Part shown: positions 55,578 through 64,000 of the stretch, piece by piece
Layout of the letters: every line of letters starts with the position of its first letter
Position numbering within the stretch: the stretch's first letter is position 1
DNA from: Campylobacter concisus
GTDB taxonomy: Bacteria; Campylobacterota; Campylobacteria; Campylobacterales; Campylobacteraceae
NCBI RefSeq assembly: GCF_002913045.1
Contig: NZ_PPAF01000008.1
Span: 104,298-168,297, forward strand
Reading direction: 5' to 3'
Length of the DNA: 64,000 bases
Made by a program: the position numbers and the translations under genes
Notes under the pieces: model-generated
Told to the model about the DNA's origin: nothing
Database searches by the model: none
The model's input: the letters and a program-made list of their open reading frames with translations, nothing else

Positions 55578-57166
55578 TCTTTATTCCTTAAAAAATTATC
55601 TATGGTTGCTTTTATCTCTTTTTCCCTATTTATCATCAAACTTTCATCCCAATTCTCTATCTTATCTGCTATATATTCTTTTAATTCTATAATTGAGGAT
55701 TTTCTAAAAACTTGTTGCCTAGAATGAATGCTTTTTTTTCTACTAAGATATGATAAACGATCAGCAACTAAGTAATTGCCGATATTTCTTGGATTATCAC
55801 CAATACTATCAATAAAATATTCAGAAATCAATCCCTGCCCCCATCTTTCATATAAATATATAAGTAAAAATCCCTTTTTTAACTTACCATAAAATTCCAA
55901 TTCTTTATTTGGCATTTCATATTCATGCGAATAACCATCCATAGTATCTTTTATTACTTTATATATCTCAAATTTTACGGTAGTTGTTGCACCCATTTTA
56001 TATACATATCTAATTAAATTTTTAATATATAATATAAAATCATCTATGTTTTTATTAGGCAAGTTATCTTCTTGTATATTTTTAAACAGATATATAAAGA
56101 TTGCTATTTTTGGGATATTATTTGAATATACATTAATAATTTCAAGCCACTTAGAAATTTCTTTGTCCGTATCACTACTTGGCTTTTTCAATAAAATACA
56201 ATAATACTCTACACATAAAACTATTTTCTCTAAATCGCTCATAATTTCACTATAATTTTGCTTTTTCAATGCCTTTGTATATTCACCATCAGTTGTAAAA
56301 AAGACCCTTAAACTCTTTTCGACCTTTATATCCGCATTTTTTCCACGAATTATATGCATATAAACACGAAATACATCATCTATTTTATAATTTATAGCAT
56401 CACATCTTTTTGCCATCTCATTCCATCGCTCTATAAAATCATCTTGCTTGGATATGTTAATAGCGGCACTATAAATTTGTGCTTTAAATATATCGGCATC
56501 AGATAGATCAAGTCCCCTATTGTTAATGGTTTCAAATATCGTTAATGCGCTATTTCTAGCTTTATCTTGAGTGCTTTCCTTTGTCTCTATTGGCAAAAGA
56601 AATACTTTATCTAGTAAAAAATCTATAAACTGTTGCAAATCAAATTTATCACGTTGTTTTTTAAGCTCAGATAGAAAATATGTAATATTTGCATGAAATT
56701 TTGATTTTTTATTATCAAAATTTATATCTTCTATTTCTAAACATTCTTTAAGATTATCATTATCAGACTCCTCAAAAACAGCCGTTTTTACTCGTTGTTT
56801 CTTATCACTTTCGTCTCTTCTATTTTTAGCCCATAAAATATTCTCTAATGCTGTATTTTTATCATCATATAAGGATAATGCCTTCGCTAACAACACAATA
56901 GTAATAAGACGCTGTTGCCCATCTATAACCTCACAATATCCTTTGTTGTCATTGCCTCTGGCTAAAACTATATTTCCTAAAAAGTATCCATCATCCTTTT
57001 CGTTACCCATAGAACTATCTTCAAAAACATTAAACAAATCATCCCATAAAATTTGACAATTTTGCTCATCCCAAGAATATGGACGTTGATAGTTAGGAAT
57101 TAAATATTCTACATTAGCAAAAATATTTAAAATAGATTTCTGCTCTGCATTTAGATTAAGTGCCAT
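55574..57166 (-). CDS. DUF262 domain protein (RloF/GmrSD-like)
   Basis: 530 residues. The N-terminal DUF262 (ParB/Srx-like) part has IPNYQRPYSWDE (23-34), the FLGNIVL strand, DGQQRLITI (82-90) and FETINNRGLDLSDAD (211-225), a pattern of nuclease-like nucleotide-sensing domains. The C-terminal region is where DUF1524 HNH nucleases lie; it has the IGN strand (462-464) and a Tyr where the catalytic EH pair is expected (SEYFID at about 448-453), so the nuclease seems degenerate. AAAGGAGAC precedes the ATG. Role: probable defence against foreign DNA together with the ATPase (inference). Confidence 0.75.
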   Translation of the reverse strand: MALNLNAEQKSILNIFANVEYLIPNYQRPYSWDEQNCQILWDDLFNVFEDSSMGNEKDDGYFLGNIVLARGNDNKGYCEVIDGQQRLITIVLLAKALSLYDDKNTALENILWAKNRRDESDKKQRVKTAVFEESDNDNLKECLEIEDINFDNKKSKFHANITYFLSELKKQRDKFDLQQFIDFLLDKVFLLPIETKESTQDKARNSALTIFETINNRGLDLSDADIFKAQIYSAAINISKQDDFIERWNEMAKRCDAINYKIDDVFRVYMHIIRGKNADIKVEKSLRVFFTTDGEYTKALKKQNYSEIMSDLEKIVLCVEYYCILLKKPSSDTDKEISKWLEIINVYSNNIPKIAIFIYLFKNIQEDNLPNKNIDDFILYIKNLIRYVYKMGATTTVKFEIYKVIKDTMDGYSHEYEMPNKELEFYGKLKKGFLLIYLYERWGQGLISEYFIDSIGDNPRNIGNYLVADRLSYLSRKKSIHSRQQVFRKSSIIELKEYIADKIENWDESLMINREKEIKATIDNFLRNKE

Positions 57167-57186
57167 TTTGTCTCCTTTAAGTTTGT

Positions 57187-58029
57187 CTAGTCCTCCCTGA
57201 CCCGCAAAAATACGGGAAATCTCGGAAGTCCTTTTGCCGTTAAATTTTGATATTTATATGTTATGACCGAGCCGATCTTTGGTGGGTTTGCGCGCTCTTT
57301 GTCACTAAAACCAGAGCCTATTTTAAAGCGTTTTTTATCGCTTAAATTTTCGCAAACGACCGAGCCAAGAAGCCCGCTAAATTTGCCCTGCCCTACCTTA
57401 TGTGCGACCACCACGCACTCGGCGTCGTTAAATTTTTTATATTTTAGCACGTTTTGACTGCGACCTCGCTCATACGCAGCGTTTGGTTCGCGCACGACCG
57501 CGCCCTCTCCGCTTTTTGCGATGACAGCCTCCGCAAACGCCTCAAATTCGGCGTTATCTTTTACTTTTACCTGCTTGATTATCTTTAAATTTTGCCCTGC
57601 CTGCGGATTTTGCAAGATAAATTTTTCAAGCTCGCTAAGCCGCTCTAAAAGCCCGCCACTTGCCTCTGGCACGTCAAAAACGTGAAATTTAAGCCTGTTC
57701 CACGCCTTTTCATCTGGCAGCTTATCCATCACACTTGCTTGAATTTCTTCAAATTTAAGCTCCTTTGCGTAAAGCTCACCATCAAGTGCAAATTTAGGGA
57801 AATTTTTAGTAAAACTTAGTGGTGCATTTAGCTTTTTGCCCTGCCTTGAGAGCAAATTCTCTCCGTCCCAGTAGGCACGCACGCCATCAAGCTTCTCGCT
57901 AGCTAGCCAGCCACTGACGTTTTGATCTTTATACTCGCTAAGGCGTAATAGTTCAAGAGAAAATGCAAAATTTAAAAGCACCAAAAGTGCAAAAACTATC
58001 CTAATCAGCCTTTTGCCTTGCAAAAACAA
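57187..58029 (-). CDS. Secreted ATP-dependent DNA ligase (LigE-like)
   Basis: Small ATP-dependent ligase that seals nicked DNA, here with a hydrophobic leader (about 8-25, LIRIVFALLVLLNFAFSL), so it is likely periplasmic. Nucleotidyltransferase motifs: catalytic K46 in SEKLDGVR, SRQGK (61-65), FALDGELYA (80-88), GEGAVVREP and LKYKKF. The 280 residues include a C-terminal OB domain and no extra DNA-binding domain. The start (TTG 58029) is the only one giving the whole leader, but is uncertain. It overlaps the tag stop by 25 bases. Such ligases in naturally competent Gram-negatives are thought to act during DNA uptake. Confidence 0.85.
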   Translation of the reverse strand: MFLQGKRLIRIVFALLVLLNFAFSLELLRLSEYKDQNVSGWLASEKLDGVRAYWDGENLLSRQGKKLNAPLSFTKNFPKFALDGELYAKELKFEEIQASVMDKLPDEKAWNRLKFHVFDVPEASGGLLERLSELEKFILQNPQAGQNLKIIKQVKVKDNAEFEAFAEAVIAKSGEGAVVREPNAAYERGRSQNVLKYKKFNDAECVVVAHKVGQGKFSGLLGSVVCENLSDKKRFKIGSGFSDKERANPPKIGSVITYKYQNLTAKGLPRFPVFLRVRED

Positions 58030-58583
58030 TAGTCCATATGATCATCCACCACGCCCACGCTTTGCAAAAAGGCATAGGTGCTAACAGAGCCTAGAAACTT
58101 AAACCCTCGCTTTTTTAACTCCTTTGCCACAAAATGAGACATAGGCGTAGTTGCCGGCACTTGCTTGATATTTTGGTAGTGATTGATGATCTGCTTGCCG
58201 TCAAATTTGGGGTCAAATTTTCTTAGTAAATGTCCCCAAAGATAGTAATAAAAGCTGCCAAATTCTTTCGTTACTGATAAAAATGCAAGGGCGTTTGTGG
58301 CAAGCGATTTTAGTTTTAATCTATTACGTATCAGCCCTTCGTTTTGCATAAATTTAGCTATCTCAACCTCGCCATAAAGCTTGATCTTTTCAGGGTCAAA
58401 GCCGTCAAACGCCGCTCTCATAGCCTCTCTTTTTTGAAGCACTCCATGCCACGAAAGTCCTGCTTGAAAGCCCTCTAAAACTATCATCTCAAAAAATTTT
58501 CTATCATCTTTTACGACCTTGCCCCACTCATTATCGTGGTAGGCTATGTCAAGCTCGCCCTTGGCCCACTCGCAACGTCTCAT
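58005..58583 (-). CDS. tag: DNA-3-methyladenine glycosylase I
   Basis: Removes 3-methyladenine from alkylated DNA. The 192 residues show the zinc-snap ligands C4 (MRRCEW), H16 (AYHDNEWG), H182 and C186 (DDHMDYCF), and LEGFQAGLSWHGVLQKRE with the catalytic region of the HhH glycosylase fold. ATG 58583 directly follows the stop of the epimerase gene (no gap), and the ligase gene overlaps its end by 25 bases. Confidence 0.95.
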   Translation of the reverse strand: MRRCEWAKGELDIAYHDNEWGKVVKDDRKFFEMIVLEGFQAGLSWHGVLQKREAMRAAFDGFDPEKIKLYGEVEIAKFMQNEGLIRNRLKLKSLATNALAFLSVTKEFGSFYYYLWGHLLRKFDPKFDGKQIINHYQNIKQVPATTPMSHFVAKELKKRGFKFLGSVSTYAFLQSVGVVDDHMDYCFCKAKG

Positions 58584-59642
58584 TTAAATTTTGATCCCGT
58601 AAAACTCGCTATACCACTCGACAAATTTAGCCACGCCGTCGTTTACTTTTGTATTTGGCTTGTAGTCAAAGTCAGCCACAAGGTCGCTCACGTCTGCAAA
58701 TGTCGCTGGCACGTCGCCTGCTTGAAGTGGGAGAAAATTTTTCTTGATCTCACGGCCTATCTTTATCTCAACTGCCTTGATGTAGTCCATGAGTTCAACA
58801 GGGCTATTATTGCCGATATTATAGACTTTAAACGGCGCTTTTGAAGTGGCAGGGTCTGGGTGCTTTGCGTCCCAAGCTGGGTTTGGCTTGGCAGGGTTAT
58901 CTATGCATTTAATTATGCCCTTTACGATGTCGTCCACATAAGTAAAGTCGCGCTTCATCTTGCCGTAGTTGAAAACGTCGATGGTCTTATCTTTAAGCGC
59001 CGCATCAACAAACAAAAATAGCGCCATATCAGGGCGTCCCCATGGTCCATAAACCGTAAAAAAGCGAAGTCCAGTCGTTGGCACGTTAAATAGGTGGCTA
59101 TAAGTGTGCGCCATCATCTCGTTGCTCTTTTTAGTCGCTGCGTAGAGGCTTATAGGGTGATTGACCCCTTCGTGGGTAGAAAATGGCATGTTTTCATTTA
59201 GGCCATAAACCGAGCTAGAGCTTGCATAGACTAAATTTTTGATCTCATTGTGGCGGCAGCACTCTAGGATATTCACAAAGCCTGTGATGTTGCTATCGAT
59301 GTAAGCTTTTGGGTTTATTAACGAGTAGCGAACGCCAGCTTGTGCGGCTAAATTTACCACTACGTCAAATTTTTCTTTGGCAAAAAGCTCTTTCATCGTC
59401 TTTTCATCAGCGAGGTCAGCTTTTATAAATTTTAAATTCGGATGCGTTTTTGAGGCGATAAGCTTGCCGTAGTCTATCTCACTCACGTCAAAGCCAGCCG
59501 TTTTTAGGCGTGCAAGCTTTAAATTTACGTCGTAATAGTCATTTATCACGTCATATCCGACGACATCATCGCCTCTTTTTATGAGTGCATTTGCCAAGTG
59601 AAATCCTATAAATCCAGCTGTTCCAGTTACTAAAATTTTCAT
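58584..59642 (-). CDS. UDP-glucuronate 4-epimerase
   Basis: SDR epimerase converting UDP-GlcA to UDP-GalA. The 352 residues start [19 protein letters not shown] and keep [20 protein letters not shown], the [15 protein letters not shown]er, the YAATKKSNE catalytic Tyr-Lys, and [17 protein letters not shown], which are hallmarks of the CapI/LspL type. AAAGGAAAAAT precedes the ATG. Together with ugd it would supply UDP-GalA for surface polysaccharides or the N-glycan. Confidence 0.9.
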   Translation of the reverse strand: MKILVTGTAGFIGFHLANALIKRGDDVVGYDVINDYYDVNLKLARLKTAGFDVSEIDYGKLIASKTHPNLKFIKADLADEKTMKELFAKEKFDVVVNLAAQAGVRYSLINPKAYIDSNITGFVNILECCRHNEIKNLVYASSSSVYGLNENMPFSTHEGVNHPISLYAATKKSNEMMAHTYSHLFNVPTTGLRFFTVYGPWGRPDMALFLFVDAALKDKTIDVFNYGKMKRDFTYVDDIVKGIIKCIDNPAKPNPAWDAKHPDPATSKAPFKVYNIGNNSPVELMDYIKAVEIKIGREIKKNFLPLQAGDVPATFADVSDLVADFDYKPNTKVNDGVAKFVEWYSEFYGIKI

Positions 59643-59687
59643 ATTTTTCCTTTCATTTTTGGCTTATTTTAGTGCAAAAATGTAAAT

Positions 59688-60401
59688 TTACGTATTTAGA
59701 TCAGGGTGGTCCCAGGTGTTAAATTCGGCCTTTATGTCATCATCTTCTTGCCCTTTGCAGCATAGCCACTCAAGCCCTGCACGTCTTTCCATAACGACCT
59801 CTTCGTCAAGTCCAGCAATCTTTTTGCCATTTATCCTAGCATCTACACACGCCCAGTGGTAGCGATAAACTAGGTCAAGTTTACTTAAAATTTCATCCAA
59901 ACTGCGAAGTTTTGAGCGGTTTTTGAGTCCGCCCTCTCTAAAGACATCCATCACAAACTCGCAGTCGCAAATTTTATCCATCTTACCGATATCTTCAGCT
60001 ATGCCAAGTGCCCAAAGCAAGATCCAAAGTGACTCATACTTCCAGCCCATATTTACGGCCAAATTTATATCGGCTCTACCCTCTACGACCTCTTTTTCTT
60101 TTACACTTAGGTCATTATAAAAATCGCCCAAAAAGTCTTTAGCCCAAGCTATCTCATCTTCACTTAGGTGGCCATTGTCGCGGATAGTGCAAGCACACAT
60201 AATGGCCGTAAATGAGCAAACCGCACGAGCAATGATCTCATCAACGCTTCTTGGCGTAACTTCACTATTGTCATACCTTAGCGGCAGACTTTCAAGCACA
60301 GCCACGCCCTCTTTTCTTAAAATTTTTATACTCTCATCTTTTCTTTGTTGCGCTGTTTTTGGCATATCCGCACCTTTTTTAAAAATATCAAACACTCCCA
60401 T
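59688..60401 (-). CDS. DUF4272 protein of unknown function
   Basis: Soluble 237-residue protein with the DUF4272 pattern: RKDESIKILRKEGV near the N-terminus, AVCSFTAIMCACTIRD, NMGWKYESLWILLWALG and the RYHWACVDARING segment near the end. No signal peptide or membrane helix. Function is unknown. The start at 60401 lacks a good ribosome site; MPKTAQQRKDES at 60365, preceded by AAAAAAGGTGCGG, may be the true start (13th residue). It lies between the epimerase and mqo; mqo stops 2 bases before the frame. Confidence 0.75.
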   Translation of the reverse strand: MGVFDIFKKGADMPKTAQQRKDESIKILRKEGVAVLESLPLRYDNSEVTPRSVDEIIARAVCSFTAIMCACTIRDNGHLSEDEIAWAKDFLGDFYNDLSVKEKEVVEGRADINLAVNMGWKYESLWILLWALGIAEDIGKMDKICDCEFVMDVFREGGLKNRSKLRSLDEILSKLDLVYRYHWACVDARINGKKIAGLDEEVVMERRAGLEWLCCKGQEDDDIKAEFNTWDHPDLNT

Positions 60402-60403
60402 TT

Positions 60404-61750
60404 TTATTCAAAAAACTCAGCGTTAAATTTCTCTTCGTTAAAATTTTTACCTAAAAATTTACAGGCTTCGATCATATCAGTTCTTGCTATTTCAAAGCAA
60501 CTCGTAGCCCCAGGACTTGGAGTCATATTAAAACTTATGCCCTCGCCTGTGCTTATCTTGCCTTCGCCAAGCTCAAGGCACTTTTTATTACGGTCGATAA
60601 CTTGTGGCCTTACGCCGCCAAAATTTACAGCATAGCTTAGGTCATTTTCACTTAGGCTTGGTACGATCTTTCTAGCATCTTTTACAAATTCTTTTTTATT
60701 GATAAATGGCACTTCAAATAAGAAATTTCTTAAAATATAAGATCTGATGTCGCTATCTTTTAAGAGATTTGTAAAGACTTCAAAGACGTTTTTATCAAAT
60801 TTTAGGCATTTACAAAAGTCAAAAAAGCTTGAACAGCCGTGGTATCTCTCTAGTTTTGGTATGACTAGGGCTGTTGGTCCAAAGCGAGTGTTGCCGTTAG
60901 CTAGGATATCTGGATCGCCATGAAGCGCGGCAAATGGTAGCTTATCGTTTTGCACCATATAGACTTTGCCGTTTAGTAAGCGTTTTTTTGCGAAATAAAA
61001 GCTTCCAGCAACGGGCAGTGTGCTAAGATGAAGCCCATAACCCATTTTGTGAGCCAAAAATAGCGAGTGTCCTCCAGCATCTACTACGACGTAGTTTGCA
61101 GTGATCACTTCGCCATCATTTATCTTTATGTGAAATGTATCGCCAGCCTTTTTTATATCAGTTACTTCTGAGTTTAGGCTGATCTCATAGCCATCTGCGC
61201 CTAAATTTAGCGCATTTTGCACAAGTGAGTTTGCTAAGCCACCAAAGTCCATCGTCGTAAACTGCCCATTTTGCGTGCCTATGGCGATGATGTTTTCTAG
61301 CCTCTCATTACCATTTGCGTCAAAAACGACGTTTGGCTCGATCTGTTTTAACTTCTCTTTGTCATAAATTTCAAGGTAAGGAAAAAGCTCCTTAAAACTC
61401 TCATATCTCTCTTTCATGCGCTCTACTTCGGCATCTCCGATAGCTAGTGCCATTTTTTGATGAGCGAACATATATTTGCCATCAAGATTGTATTTTAGGG
61501 CATATTTTACTGGCATATTTGCCACACGAGAGACTTTTTTCGCCTTTTCTAGTGTGTAGTTTGTCTCGATATCGCCACAATGAATGGTTTGTGAGTTGCC
61601 TTTGCCGTTTGAATTTAGAGTAGCTACGCCGTCATATTTTTCTAAAAGTGCGACCTTTTTTATGTCGCTAAATGCAGCCAACTCATAAAAGAGCGCCGTC
61701 CCACTAATGCCTGCTCCGACAATTACCACTTCAAAGTGCTTCTGTCTCAT
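60404..61750 (-). CDS. mqo: Malate:quinone oxidoreductase
   Basis: Membrane-associated FAD enzyme that oxidises malate to oxaloacetate and reduces menaquinone. The 448 residues have FAD motif VVIVGAGISGTALFYELA, SNGKGNSQTIHCGDIETNY, and the C-terminal VGEGISFNMTPSPGATSCFE-like segment (STGEGISFNMTPSPGATS). It is slightly shorter than the usual 490-500 residues. The start is ATG 61750 with TTGGGAGAAA before it; a TTG at 61762 is an alternative. It has its own promoter-like region upstream. Confidence 0.85.
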   Translation of the reverse strand: MRQKHFEVVIVGAGISGTALFYELAAFSDIKKVALLEKYDGVATLNSNGKGNSQTIHCGDIETNYTLEKAKKVSRVANMPVKYALKYNLDGKYMFAHQKMALAIGDAEVERMKERYESFKELFPYLEIYDKEKLKQIEPNVVFDANGNERLENIIAIGTQNGQFTTMDFGGLANSLVQNALNLGADGYEISLNSEVTDIKKAGDTFHIKINDGEVITANYVVVDAGGHSLFLAHKMGYGLHLSTLPVAGSFYFAKKRLLNGKVYMVQNDKLPFAALHGDPDILANGNTRFGPTALVIPKLERYHGCSSFFDFCKCLKFDKNVFEVFTNLLKDSDIRSYILRNFLFEVPFINKKEFVKDARKIVPSLSENDLSYAVNFGGVRPQVIDRNKKCLELGEGKISTGEGISFNMTPSPGATSCFEIARTDMIEACKFLGKNFNEEKFNAEFFE

Positions 61751-61785
61751 TTTTTCTCCCAAAAAAGTTTAGTCGCTAAAATGAT

Positions 61786-61791
61786 ACTATA
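61786..61791 (-). promoter_or_regulatory. Possible -10 element of mqo
   Basis: Minus-strand TATAGT (in TAATATAGTATCAT) about 36 bases upstream of the mqo ATG, between the terminator of the TonB receptor gene and mqo. It matches TATAAT at five of six positions. Confidence 0.42.
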
Positions 61792-61852
61792 TTAATTTTA
61801 AAACAAACAGCGTGGTGAAAAAAGCTAGAATTTTTATATAAAAGAGAAATTT

Positions 61853-61872
61853 GGCAAGGTTTTCACCTTGCC
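61853..61872 (-). terminator. Terminator of the TonB-dependent receptor gene
   Basis: Minus-strand stem GGCAAGGT/ACCTTGCC, 8 perfect base pairs, closed by a GAAA tetraloop, 6 bases after the receptor stop codon and followed by AAATTTCTCTTTTATAT. The GNRA loop and GC-rich stem make this the most convincing terminator in the window. Confidence 0.87.
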
Positions 61873-61878
61873 TTGAAG

Positions 61879-63867
61879 TTAAAATTTATAAGAGACATTT
61901 ACCTTGAAATTTCTACCTGACTCCCAGTCTACATAGTTTGGATCGCCTGTATAATCAGCCGTTCTTTGAGACTGTGAAGCATAAGTTTTATTAAAGAGGT
62001 TATAAATTCCAGCATTTATCTCTAGCCCTTTAAATTTACCACTGCTTGGTGAATAGGTAGCGTAGATATCGCTAACTGAGTAGCTTGGTATATTAACATT
62101 TTTGTCATCACCAGCCGAGATGGTATTTTTTGATGCAAAGTAGATTAGGTTGTAGCCTACTAGCGTATCAATGCTAGAAAATGCATACTCTGCGTTAAAT
62201 GTATATTTATCGCCCTGATCGCGGTAGCCGATGATATTTGAGGTGTAGTAGCCGCCGTTTGCTTTAGCAACCCTATCTTTATATTTTACATTTTGATGAG
62301 TGTAGCTAGCTGCTAGGCTTAGTGCATCTAAATTTAGCCTTGCAAGTAGCTCAACACCGCTTATATCAGCACCACCAGCGTTTTTTCTAATCATTATCGG
62401 ATTTGTTCTACCACCTGCTGCGTTGTTATCGACTATTAAATTTTTATATTTTGTCATGAAGTATTTTGCAGATAAGCTATATGAGCTAGCTTCACTTATA
62501 TCGCCGTGGTATTTAAGACCAGTTTCGTAGCTGTTACCAGTTGTAGGTTTCAGATCTTTGTTAGCTTCCCAGCTTCTGCTTCCGCCTGCCATCATCGACT
62601 CCATGACGTCAGGCCCTCTAAAGACTCTTGCGTAGCTTGCAAGTGCGTTAAGCCCTTTAATGATCTCATAATCAAGCGCAAGCGCTGGGGTAAATTCATT
62701 AAATTTATAGGTGTAGCTCTTTACATTTCCAGCTCTGCCGTCGTAGCTTTTTAGCTCGTGGCTAGTGTATCTGATACCTGGAGTAACAGTTAGCGAGCTA
62801 AAATTTAGCGCATCTTCCACATAGATTGAGTAGTTATTTACCTTTTCAGGATAGTGATTATTTGGCTTGTTAAAATTTTTACTTTGGTAAAACTCAGCGC
62901 CGTATCTAAGCGTCTGCGTCAAAGCGCCGGTCTCGACTATACTCTTAGCCTTTGCATTTATGCCGTTTGTCTTTACGCCTAAAATTTTTAAGACCGGATC
63001 ATCTTTTTTATGCTCGGTATTATATGCCGTTACCTCTAAATTCAAAAGATTACTAGGCTTGTATTCGTATTTTAGAGTTGTCGTATCGCGCTCGTATTTG
63101 CGGTGGTCATCATTTGCATGCGAACTACCAAATTCTGCTCTTAAAGGATAAAGACCCTTAAATTCATTATGCTCTCTTGAGATAGAAATTCTATGCGCAT
63201 CAAGGAAGCTATAGCCAAGCTTTAAAAGATAGCTAAGGTCGTTGCCATCGCCGCCTATCTTCATTTTATTGCCACTTTTGCCGTAGTCATAGCCTTTGTG
63301 ATTAATAGCTGCTATAAAGTCAAGCCCTTCAACTGGGACAGTAAAGAGCATAAGACCTTGCGAAAATTCGTCGTTGTTTGAGGCGTAGCCCGTTTTGATT
63401 TTTGCGCCGATGATCTCACCACTTTCTAGCAAGTCTTTTGCGTCCACCGTTTTAAAGGCGACCGAGCCACCAAGTGCGCCTGAGCCATTTACGACTGACC
63501 TTGAGCCAACCTCGACGTCAATAGCTTTTATAAGATCAGGATCGATCAGCAAGTCAGCATTGTGGTGAAATGTGTTTCCATTTTGTTTTGCACCATCTAT
63601 CGTGATATTTAGGCCGCGGTCGCTCACGCCTCTCATATAAATTTTTTGGTTCATGCCGTTTGTGCCGCCCACATAGACGCCAGGGATGTCCCTCATCACG
63701 TCTTTTGCTAGGTCAGCATTTCTAGTTGAAATTTTGATGTCATCAACGCCGTATCCGCCACTACTACTTGTTACCTCAACTCCGCTTAATACGCTCTCGT
63801 CTGCCCCATTTGCACAAACTGCTATGCTTGCTGCAAGAGAGAGTTTAAATAAGCTTTTAAATCTTAT
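61879..63867 (-). CDS. TonB-dependent receptor, possible heme/iron type, apparent ATA start
   Basis: Outer-membrane receptor for TonB-driven uptake. From the putative start there are 662 residues: a signal peptide (about 1-24, KSLFKLSLAASIAVCANGA), a plug with DIPGVYVGGTNG, KIYMRGVSDRGLNITIDGAKQ and SGALGGSVAFKTVDAKDLL as in heme receptors, and a C-terminal beta-barrel ending in NFKVNVSYKF. The heme FRAP/NPNL pair is changed (FRGPDVMES, NKDL) and the intervening His is absent. Upstream, AGGAGAAAAT is followed by ATA where ATG is expected; no in-frame ATG/GTG/TTG lies before the signal peptide, and the next real start (GTG 63699) would lose it. Confidence 0.82.
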   Translation of the reverse strand: MRFKSLFKLSLAASIAVCANGADESVLSGVEVTSSSGGYGVDDIKISTRNADLAKDVMRDIPGVYVGGTNGMNQKIYMRGVSDRGLNITIDGAKQNGNTFHHNADLLIDPDLIKAIDVEVGSRSVVNGSGALGGSVAFKTVDAKDLLESGEIIGAKIKTGYASNNDEFSQGLMLFTVPVEGLDFIAAINHKGYDYGKSGNKMKIGGDGNDLSYLLKLGYSFLDAHRISISREHNEFKGLYPLRAEFGSSHANDDHRKYERDTTTLKYEYKPSNLLNLEVTAYNTEHKKDDPVLKILGVKTNGINAKAKSIVETGALTQTLRYGAEFYQSKNFNKPNNHYPEKVNNYSIYVEDALNFSSLTVTPGIRYTSHELKSYDGRAGNVKSYTYKFNEFTPALALDYEIIKGLNALASYARVFRGPDVMESMMAGGSRSWEANKDLKPTTGNSYETGLKYHGDISEASSYSLSAKYFMTKYKNLIVDNNAAGGRTNPIMIRKNAGGADISGVELLARLNLDALSLAASYTHQNVKYKDRVAKANGGYYTSNIIGYRDQGDKYTFNAEYAFSSIDTLVGYNLIYFASKNTISAGDDKNVNIPSYSVSDIYATYSPSSGKFKGLEINAGIYNLFNKTYASQSQRTADYTGDPNYVDWESGRNFKVNVSYKF

Positions 63868-64000
63868 ATTTTCTCCTAATTTAGTTATTAAAGTTACTAT
63901 TTTAATTTTATAGCATAATTTTGATATTGAATATTATAATTTTAAGTATAAATTTTAGATAAATTTTTGAGTTTTTAGATAAAAATATAAACTATTTTTA
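63868..64000 (-). promoter_or_regulatory. AT-rich upstream region of the TonB-dependent receptor
   Basis: Contains the SD AGGAG (63874-63878) and, on the minus strand, GCTATAAAATT as a possible -10 and the plus-strand TTTTGATATTGAATATTATAAT, which vaguely resembles an iron-repressor (Fur) box. Iron-responsive receptors in Campylobacter are Fur-regulated (established), but this motif is too weak to call. Confidence 0.3.

Noticed and set aside
61879..63867. Firm assignment of the TonB-dependent receptor as the heme receptor ChuA.
   Set aside because: Plug motifs fit heme receptors, but the barrel His and the FRAP/NPNL residues are altered, so substrate stays open.

Overview
This window looks like a chromosomal segment of a Campylobacter from the oral/enteric concisus-curvus-showae type (inference). 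The evidence is a low-GC genome, gene neighbourhoods that match blocks I recall from C. jejuni, a CheA with a fused receiver domain, a complete pgl N-glycosylation locus, and an ecotin gene. Nearly every gene is on the minus strand and packed with 1-20 base overlaps; only surE and the ThiF-like gene are on the plus strand. I see no rRNA, tRNA, CRISPR array, IS element or prophage.

Region by region: (1) 1-16.0 kb holds serC, xseA, ubiE, a CYTH-CHAD gene, perR, dxs, the flagellar genes fliH-fliG-fliF, hisC, pheA, lysA, an LptG-type permease, pth and rplY. (2) 16.1-24.0 kb holds tal, serB, cheW, cheA(Y), cheV, an LpxH-type phosphoesterase, greA and lpxB, probably read from a promoter just upstream of lpxB. 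surE and a ThiF-like gene diverge from it. (3) 25.8-33.3 kb holds leuA behind a previously unlisted leucine-rich leader peptide, then pssA, psd, ftsH, prmA, cheY, hisA and hisH. (4) 33.3-54.1 kb is the glycan region, read from gne down to pglG. It encodes bacillosamine synthesis (pglF, pglE, pglD), the phosphoglycosyl transferase pglC, a series of glycosyltransferases (pglA, pglJ, two pglH-like, pglI, a GT25), and two oligosaccharyltransferases of the PglB type. A Wzx-type flippase stands where C. jejuni has the ABC flippase PglK. Two nucleotide-sugar dehydrogenases and a periplasmic protease inhibitor, ecotin, are also embedded. (5) 54.1-57.2 kb is an AT-rich two-gene cassette (AAA ATPase plus DUF262 protein) that looks like a defence module. 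(6) 57.2-64 kb holds a secreted ATP-dependent DNA ligase, tag, a UDP-glucuronate 4-epimerase, a DUF4272 gene, mqo and a TonB-dependent receptor whose expected start codon reads ATA.

The most unusual points are: a second PglB that lacks the arginine thought to impose the acidic -2 sequon rule; the Wzx/PglK replacement next to it; the leuA attenuator; ecotin inside a sugar-nucleotide operon; and the two-gene cassette with an apparently degenerate HNH region. Functions are assigned from recognised motifs and recalled family sequences; no database search was run.
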